Origin: Stigmatella ashevillena
GTDB taxonomy: Bacteria > Myxococcota > Myxococcia > Myxococcales > Myxococcaceae
Assembly: GCF_028368975.1 (NCBI RefSeq)
Contig: NZ_JAQNDM010000001.1
Span: forward strand, 62,001 to 126,000
Direction: 5' to 3'
Length of the DNA stretch: 64,000 nt
Position numbers and translations under genes: made by a program. This document shows, piece by piece, positions 28,401-37,400 of the stretch (positions are counted from its first letter, which is position 1; each line of letters opens with the position of its first letter). The notes below the pieces were generated by a model that saw only the letters and a program-made list of their open reading frames with translations, was not told the origin of the DNA and searched no databases.

Positions 28401-31400
28401 TCCCCTTCACCAGGGGCAACACCAAGCTTGTCACCGTCAAATCGAACGAGATCGACGAGTGCACCGGTGCTCCCTTCCCCTCCTCCACCCGGTACTCTCG
28501 CCCGCTCCACTCCAGGTAGTTGCACACTCCCTGGTGCTCCAGCATCGCCCCCTTCGGCTTGCCCGTGGACCCAGACGTGTAGATGACGTACGCCAGATTC
28601 CGGCTCGTCACTCCGCTGGCAGGGCACTGCTCTGCTTCCCTCTCAAGCTCCTCCGCCTGCCTGTCCAGGCTCACCACTTCCGCCTTCAGCTCTCCCAGCC
28701 TCTCCACCAACCACGACTGCGTCACCACCACCTTCGCCCCGGTGTCCTCCAGCATGTACCTCAGCCGCTCGACAGGGTACGCAGGGTCCAGCGGCACGTA
28801 CGCTCCTCCTGCCTTCAGGATTCCCAGCAGCCCCACCACCGTCCCCACTGTTCGCTCCGTGCACAGTCCCACCACCTGCTCGGGGCCCACTCCCTTCTTC
28901 ACCAGCATCTGTGCCAGCTGATTGGCTCGCCGATTCAGCTCCCCGTACGTCACCTGCTCCCTTCCATCCCTCACCGCCAACGCTTCCGGCGTCCTCTTCG
29001 CCTGTTCCTCGAACAGCTCGTGGACGCACTTCTGCCTCTCGTACTCCGCTCCCGTCTGGTTCCAACCCTCCACCAGCTCTCGGCGCTCCTCCTCCGTGAG
29101 GAGTTGCAGTTCCCTCAGCCGATGCTCCGGGAAGGCGATGATGCGCTCCATCGCTGTCTTCCAATGGGCCAGGACCTGGTCCATGAGCGCCGCGTCGAAG
29201 GCCTGGGGCTCATGCGCGAGCCTCAGCTCCAGCTTTCCTCGGAGGAATCCCAGTGTCGCCGTGAGCGGGTAGTTCGTCCGCTGACTCGGTCGGAAGGTCT
29301 CCGCCTCCATCATCCCAAGCCGCTCCATCTCGGAGGCGTCCATCGGGTAGTCGAAGACAAAGAGGCTGTCGAACAGCGCCCTCTCCCTCGGCACCTCACT
29401 CCACTTCTGGATCTGCACCAGCGGGCAATGCTGGTGCTGGCGCTGCTCCAGTTGCTGCGCCTGCATCCCCTGCAACCACTTCAGCAACGGGACTTCTCCC
29501 GGCAGACGGACCCGAATCGGCAGCGTGTTGATGAGCACGCCCACCATCGCATCGACCCCCGCCAGATCCGGCGGGCGGCCCGCCACCGTGCTGCCGAAGA
29601 CGACCTCCCGCTCTCCACTGTAGCGCCCCAGCACCAGCGCCCACGCTGCCTGCGCCACCGTGTTCACCGTCAGCTTGTGCTTCCTCGCGAACGTCTGCAC
29701 TGCCTCCGTTCCGCTCTCTGTGAACTGCACCTCTCGCTCTCTCTGCTGCGACGACTCCGACCCAGCACGGCCGAGCGTCCTCGCTCCCGGCAACGGCGTG
29801 GGCGCCGTGAACCCCTTGAGTTCCTGGCTCCAGTACCCCTGTGCCTCCTGACTGTCCTGCCCTTGCAGCCACGCGATGTACTCGCGGAAGGCCGGCCGCT
29901 GGAGGCGTGGGAGCGGGCGGCCTTGCACGCAGGCCTCGTACAGCTCGAACAGGTCCTTCAGCAGCAGCGACGAACTCCACCCGTCCAGCAACACGTGGTG
30001 GAAGCTCCAGATGATCCAGGAGTCGTTGTCCCCCATCCGGACGATTGCCACGCGCATCAGTGGCGGGTGTGAAAGGTCGAAGCCCCGGGCGCGATCCTCC
30101 TGGAGGAAGGCCTCCATCCGCGCGGGTTGTTCCGCCGACAGAACGCTCCGCCAGTCGAGTTCCTGCCAGGGCAACTCCACCCGGGGATGCACCACCTGAA
30201 GCGGCTCTGGCACCTCTCCCCAGAAGAACCCTGTCCGCAGGATGGGGTTGCGGTCCACCACCTCCTGCCAAGCGCGATGGAAGGCCTGCACGTTCAGCGC
30301 TCCTCTGAAGCGCCAGACCGCCTGCTCGAAGTACATCCCCAGTTCGACCGACAGCAGCGCGTGGAACAGCATTCCCTGCTGCAACGGCGACAGCGGATAG
30401 ATGTCCTCCACTTGCGGATGCTTCTGCAGCACTCGCTCCAGCACCCCAGCCTCGAGCCGGGCCAGTGGGAAATCAGAGGGCACTGGACGTGCCGCATCCG
30501 CGCTGCGCTGGCGGATGGCTGTGAGCGGCATGGGGGCTTGCCCCTCGCGCTGCTCATGAACCCTGCTCGCATCCCCTACCACGGGAGCAAGCTCGGCGAT
30601 CGTCTGGTGTTGGAACAACTGCTTCGAGGTAACCTTGAGCCCTGCTTGGTGCGCGCGGGCCACGATCTGCATGCTGCTGATCGAATCCCCACCCAGCTCG
30701 AAGAAGTTATCGTGCACGCCGACGCGCGGATGCTTGAGCACACTGGCCCATACCTCCGCCAGCTTCTGCTCCACCTCCGTCCTCGGTTCGACGAAGCCTT
30801 CCCGCCGCCCGTCTCCGTCGAGAGTGGGGACAGGCAGGGCCCGCCGGTCAACCTTGCCGGTGAGCGCCAGCGGCAGCGCCTCCATCCGCACAAACACCGC
30901 GGGCACCATGTAGTCCGGCAGCTTCCCCTTCAGGTAGCTCCTCAGCTCCTCGCTGCTCGGTGTGGCCTGCTTCTCCCCGGACACCACGTACGCCACCAGC
31001 CTCCGGCTCCCTCCACCATCCTCCCTCACCACCACCACCGCTTCCCTCACCCCTCCGTGCTCTCCCAGCGCCGCCTCCACCTCCTCCAGCTCTATCCGGA
31101 ACCCCCTCAACTTCACCTGGAAGTCCATCCGCCCCAGGAACTCCAACTCCCCATTGCCCAGGAACCTCACACGGTCCCCCGTCCGGTACAGCCTCTCTCC
31201 AGGCTCCGCGCTGAACGGGTGCGGCATGAATCGCTCCGCCGTCAGCTCCGGCCTCCCCTGGTACCCTCTCGCCAGTCCCACCCCTCCCACGCACAACTCT
31301 CCGGCCACTCCCACCGGCACTTCCTTCTGCCTCTCGTCCAGCACGTACACCTGCACGTTCGGCAGATGCCGCCCGATCGTCGGCCTCTGCTCCTTCACCT

Positions 31401-34400
31401 CCGAGTTCTGCGTCGCGCAGATCGTCACCTCCGTCGGCCCGTACGCGTTGATGAACCTCCTTCCTTCCTTCCACCGGCTCACCAACTCCCCCGTGCACGC
31501 CTCTCCCGCCGCTGCCACCGTCTGCAACGTCGGCAGCAGGCTCCTGGGCTCCAACTGCATCAACACCGCTGGCGTCAGCGTCGCCGCGGTAATCCCCTCC
31601 TCCTTCAGCAACTCCTGCAGTGGCGCCCCGGGCTGCAGCGCCTCCTTCGGCGCCATCACCAGCCTTGCTCCGGACAGCAGCGCTGAGAACATCTCCCACA
31701 CCGACGCATCGAATCCCATCGACGAGAACTGCAGCACCCGGCTTCCAGGCCCCACTCCCATCATCTCGATGGCCGCCCTCGCCGTGTTGCACAGCCCTCC
31801 GTGCTCCAGCAGCGTCCCCTTCGGCTTTCCCGTCGAGCCAGACGTGTAGATCACGTACGCCAGGTTCCCCCCTCCGCTGGCCCCCTCCTCCCTCACTTCA
31901 CTCTGATGCGCGATCTGTTCCCAGTCCGCGTCCAGACGAACCACCCTCGCTCGCTTCACCGGCAGGCTTGCTTCCAGGCGCTCCTGCGTCAGCAACACCT
32001 CCACCCCGGCGTCCTCCACCATGTACGCCAGCCGCTCGCCGGGCACCGCCGGGTCCAGCGGCACGTACGCCCCTCCCGCCTTCAGCACGCCCAGCATCCC
32101 CACCACCAACTCCACCGAGCGTTCCACGCACACTCCCACCCGGCTCTCCAGCCCCACCCCCATCCCCCTCAGGTGGTTGGCCACCTGATTGGCTCTCCTG
32201 TCCAACTCCCCGTAGCTCAGCTGCTCGGCTCCGAAGCTCACTGCCACCGCTTCCGGCGTCCTCTTCACCTGCTCCTCGAACAGCAGGTGCGCGCACTCTC
32301 CCCTCCTCTCCACCCTCTCCTCGTTCCACTCCTCCAGGACCTGCCTCCGCTCCGCTTCGGAGAGCAGTGAGATGTGGCCAAGGAGTTGCTCAGGCCGCGC
32401 CGCCACCATGCGCTCCAGCGCGAGGCTCCAATGCCTCAGCAGCCGATCAATGGTGGCGCTGTCGAATCGCTCGGACTCGAAAGCAATTCTGAGCAACAAC
32501 CCCTTCGGGTTGGGGATGACAGAGGCAGCGATCGCGAATTGGGTCCGCTCGATGAATTCAGCGCCTCCCAGAGCCGAATCCATCGGGTAGTTCTCGAAGC
32601 TGTACAGGCTCTCAAACAAGGCCGTGCCACGTGGCACTTCGCTCCACGCCTGGACTTGGGACAGCGGGCTGTGCTCGTGCTGGCGCAGCTCATCCTGCTC
32701 GGATTGGAGGCGCTCAAGCCACGAATGCAGCGGCGCTCGAGAATCCAAGCGCACCCTCACCGGGAGCGTGTTGATGAGCAACCCCATCACCGCATCGGAG
32801 CCCGGCAGCTCGGGCGGGCGGCCGGCCAGCGTCGCACCGAAGACGACGTCCGCCGTGCCGCCATGCTGGCCCAGAACGAGCCCCCACGCTCCCAACACCA
32901 GCGTATTCAACGTCAGGCGGTGCTGCCGCACGAACGCCTGGAGCGCAGCGGCCGAGGCTGTGCCCATCTGAAGTTGCTGCTCGCCGTAGCCCTGAGAGCC
33001 CGAAGCCAGTCCCGGCCGCTGGCCGAATGGCAGCGGCGTTGGCGTGGTGAATCCCTTGAGCGCCTGCCTCCAATAGGCCTCCGATCGCGCGAAGTCCTGC
33101 TGCCGCAGCCACGCGATGTATTCACGGTAGGGAACCCCTCGGTGGAGGGGCAGTTCCTTGCCCGCGGAAAGGGCCTCGTAGTGGGCGTACAGCTCCCGGA
33201 ACACCAGGCCCACGCTCCATCCATCCAGCAGCAGGTGGTGGAAGCTGAACAGGCAGTGGTATGCGGCCTCATCGAGCCGGATGAGCGTCACACGCACCAG
33301 CGGTGCCTGCGACAGTTCGAAGCCGCGGGCGCGATCCTCTCTCACGAGGGAGGAGAGCCTCTCCTTCTGCTCGGACGCCGGAATGCCCCGCCAGTCGAGC
33401 TGCTGCCACGGCAACGTGACCGAGGGAAGAACGGCCTGCAGGGGTTCGGCCAGTCCCTCCCAGAAGAAGGCCGTCCTGAGGATGGGATTCTGCGCCATCA
33501 CCCGCTCCCAGGCTTTCTGGAAAGCGGAGGCGTTCAACGCTTGGGGAAGGGTCCAGCTCACCTGCTCGAAGTACAGGTCCGTCCCAGGCGCAAGGTGCGC
33601 ATGGTAGAGCAGGCCCTGTTGGAGCGGTGAGAGCGGATAGATGTCTTCGACGCGCGGAGTCTGCTCCAGCACCCGTTCCAGCGCGGCCGGGTCCAGTCTG
33701 GCCAACGGAAAGTCCGCAGGTACGTAGCGCGCAGCCTCCGGTGACGTGCGGCCCGCGATGAGGGTCCGCAGGGACGCCATGAAGCCCTGGACCAACGCTT
33801 CGATGGTCGCTCGCTCGTGGACGTTCTCGCTGTACAGGCAGGTGACCTCGAGCCTGCCGCCAAAGACGCGCGCCTCCACGGCCAGCAGATGCGGCCGTCG
33901 GTGCTTCCTGCCGAACTCGGAGCCGCCCGGCTCTGGCGAGAGCACGAAAGGCGCGGAGCCTTGTCCCATCAGGTCGATCTGCCCCCAATAGTTGAAGCTC
34001 ACCTCGGCCTGAGGAAGAGACCGCAGGGCTTGTGCCGCGCCATCCTTCCGCAGGTAGCGCAGCAGCCCGTAACCAATGCCTCGATGGGGCAGCCGCCGCA
34101 GGGCCTCCCGCACCACCCCAAGCGCCGACGCCGAACTCGTGGACTCCGGCAGCTCCAACTGCACTGGGAACAGCGTCGTGAACCACCCCACCGTCCGGGA
34201 GAGGTTCACGTCCTCGAACAACTCCTCGCGTCCGTGCCCCTCCAGATCCACCAGCACCTGGTGCGAGCCCGTCCATTGCGCCAGGGACTGTGCAAGCGCC
34301 GTCAGCAGCACATCATTGATGTGGGCCCGGTAGGCCCCCGGCACCTCTTGCAGCAGCGCACGAGTCTGCTCCTCATCCAAGGAGAGGCTCACACCACGAG

Positions 34401-37400
34401 CCGACTCTTGCGTATTGGATCCCCCCGGCCGATCCACCGGCACCGCCTGGACCTGCTTACGGGGCGTCAACCAATAGGCCAGCTCCTCTTCCAGTGGAGA
34501 CTGGGCATATTCCTCCAGCTTTCCAGCCCATCTCTTGAAGGACGTCGTCTTGGGAGGCAGTGCTCCCGCCTCCCCCCGGCAGAGCTGCTGGTAAACCGTA
34601 TTCAGATCCTCCAGCAGAATGCGCCACGAGACGAAGTCGACCACGAAGTGATGAATGACGATCAACAGCCGCCCGGTCTGCCCTGCTCCCAAATGGAGCA
34701 ATGCCGCGCGCAGCAGCAAGCCTCGTGAGAGCTCGAAGCCCTCCTGGAGTTCCTCCGCCACCGCCTCGATGGCCGTCCCCCGCTGTGCCTCCGGAACGGA
34801 CGCCAGATCCACTTCTCGAAGGGAGGCCTCCTGCGCCTGCCCACCGTTGGACTGCTGCCAGTGCCCTCCCTCCTCGCGGAAGCACATGCGCAGAGCATCA
34901 TGGTGTTCGAGGAGCCGCAGCAGCGCCCGCCCCAGAAGCACGGGATCTACCCGCTCGGTCACCTCGAAGACCATCCCCTGCTTGAAGTGGTGGGGTGCTG
35001 GCTGCTGTTGCTCCAGGAACCAGCGCTGGATGGGAGTCAGAGGCACCGGCCCGGTGATCACTTCTTGCTCACCCTGGCCTTGGACTTCCGTCACCAGGGG
35101 CGCCAGCGCGGCAAGGGTCGGGTGCTGAAAGAGCTGCCTGGATGTGAAGCGGAGCCCCGCCTGATGGGCACGGGCCAGGATCTGCATTCCAATGATGGAA
35201 TCGCCACCGAGCGAGAAGAAGTTGTCGTGCCGACCCACACGCTCAAGGCGGAGCACCTTCGCCCAGAGGGCCGCGAGCTGCTTCTCGACCGGGGTCTGGG
35301 GAGCAACGTACTCGCCATCCAGCTCCGGCCTGCTCCAATCCGGATCAGGAAGCGCTCGCCGGTCGACCTTGCCGGTGAGCGCCAGCGGCAGCGCCTCCAT
35401 CCGCACAAACACCGCGGGCACCATGTAGTCCGGCAGCTTCCCCTTCAGGTAGCTCCTCAGCTCCTCGCTGCTCGGTGCGGCCTGCTTCTCCCCGGACACC
35501 ACGTACGCCACCAGCCTCCGGCTCCCTCCACCATCCTCCCTCACCACCACCACCGCTTCCCTCACCCCTCCGTGCTCTCCCAGCGCCGCCTCCACCTCCT
35601 CCAGCTCTATCCGGAACCCCCTCAACTTCACCTGGAAGTCCATTCGCCCCAGGAACTCCAACTCCCCATTGCCCAGGAACCTCACACGGTCCCCCGTCCG
35701 GTACAGCCTCTCTCCAGGCTCCGCGCTGAACGGGTGCGGCATGAATCGCTCCGCCGTCAGCTCCGGCCTCCCCTGGTACCCTCTCGCCAGTCCCACCCCT
35801 CCCACGCACAACTCTCCGGCTACTCCCACCGGCACTTCCTTCTGCCTCTCGTCCAGCACGTACACCTGCACGTTCGGCAGATGCCGCCCGATCGTCGGCC
35901 TCTGCTCCTTCACCTCCGAGTTCTGCGTCGCGCAGATCGTCACCTCCGTCGGCCCGTACGCGTTGATGAACCTCCTTCCTTCCTTCCACCGGCTCACCAA
36001 CTCCCCCGTGCACGCCTCTCCCGCCGCCGCCACCGTCTTCAACTTCTCCAGCAGGCTCCTGGGCTCCAACTGCATCAACACCGCTGGCGTCAGCGTCGCC
36101 GCGGTAATCCCCTCCTCCTTCAGCAACTCCTGCAGCGGCGCTCCGGGCTGCAGCGCCTCCTTCGGCGCCATCACCAGCCTTGCTCCAGACAGCAGCGCCG
36201 AGAACATCTCCCACACCGACGCATCGAATCCCATCGACGAGAACTGCAGCACCCGGCTTCCAGGCCCCACTCCCATCATCTCGATGGCCGCCCTCGCCGT
36301 GTTGCACAGCCCTCCGTGCTCCAGCAGCGTCCCCTTCGGCTTTCCCGTCGAGCCAGACGTGTAGATCACGTACGCCAGGTTCCCCCCTCCGCTGGCCCCC
36401 TCCTCCCTCACTTCACTCTGATGCGCGATCTGTTCCCAGTCCGCGTCCAGACGAACCACCCTCGCTCGCTTCACCGGCAGGCTTGCTTCCAGGCGCTCCT
36501 GCGTCAGCAACACCTCCACCCCGGCGTCCTCCACCATGTACGCCAGCCGCTCGCCGGGCACCGCCGGGTCCAGCGGCACGTACGCCCCTCCCGCCTTCAG
36601 CACGCCCAGCATCCCCACCACCAACTCCACCGAGCGTTCCACGCACACTCCCACCCGGCTCTCCAGCCCCACCCCCATCCCCCTCAGGTGGTTGGCCACC
36701 TGATTGGCTCTCCTCTCCAGCTCCCCGTAGCTCAGCTGCTCGGCTCCGAAGCTCACCGCCACCGCTTCCGGCGTCCTCTTCACCTGCTCTTCGAACAGCA
36801 GGTGCGCGCACTCTCCCCTCCTCTCCACCCTCTCCTCGTTCCACTCGTGATGGATCTGGTCCTGCTCCTCCCGCGTCAGGATCGGCAGTTCCAGAACACG
36901 CTGCTCAGGAGTGGCGGCGATGCCCTCCAGCAGCCGCAGGAACCTCTTCGCCATCCGAGAAACGGTGTCAGCGAGGAACAGCTCCGCGTTGTACTCGAAT
37001 GTACCGCGCAGCTCGCAGGGCCCTTCCGAGAGCCTCAGGACGAGATCGCACGGCGTCACGCCTCCTTGCGTCTCGAGCGGGACAAACGAGAGCTCCGGCA
37101 GTTGAAGGAACTCCGGCGCGGGCGTCTCGAAGATGACCAGGGCCTTGAGCAGCTCAGGGCCCTGCTCCTGCAGCACATCGAGGAGCGCCTCGAAGGGCAA
37201 CGCCCGGTGGGCCAAGGCCTCCGTCCGCGTCGTGCGGACCGAACGGCGGAGGGAAGGGAACGCCGGGTTCCCCAGGAGGGGGATGCGGAGCACCAACGGG
37301 CTGGCGATGGGGCCCAGAAGCCCAGGACTTCCAGGCTCTGGCTCATGGGCGGCCAGGAGACCCACGCTGATGTCTTCCTGCTGATAGGCATGGCGGTGCA

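Noticed and set aside
25561-30072. Very long plus-strand open frames opposite the NRPS genes (also 1522-3759, 10200-13610, 22831-25407)
   Set aside because: They are antisense shadows of high-GC coding sequence: His/Arg/Gln/Pro-rich, no domains, and they repeat with the NRPS duplications.
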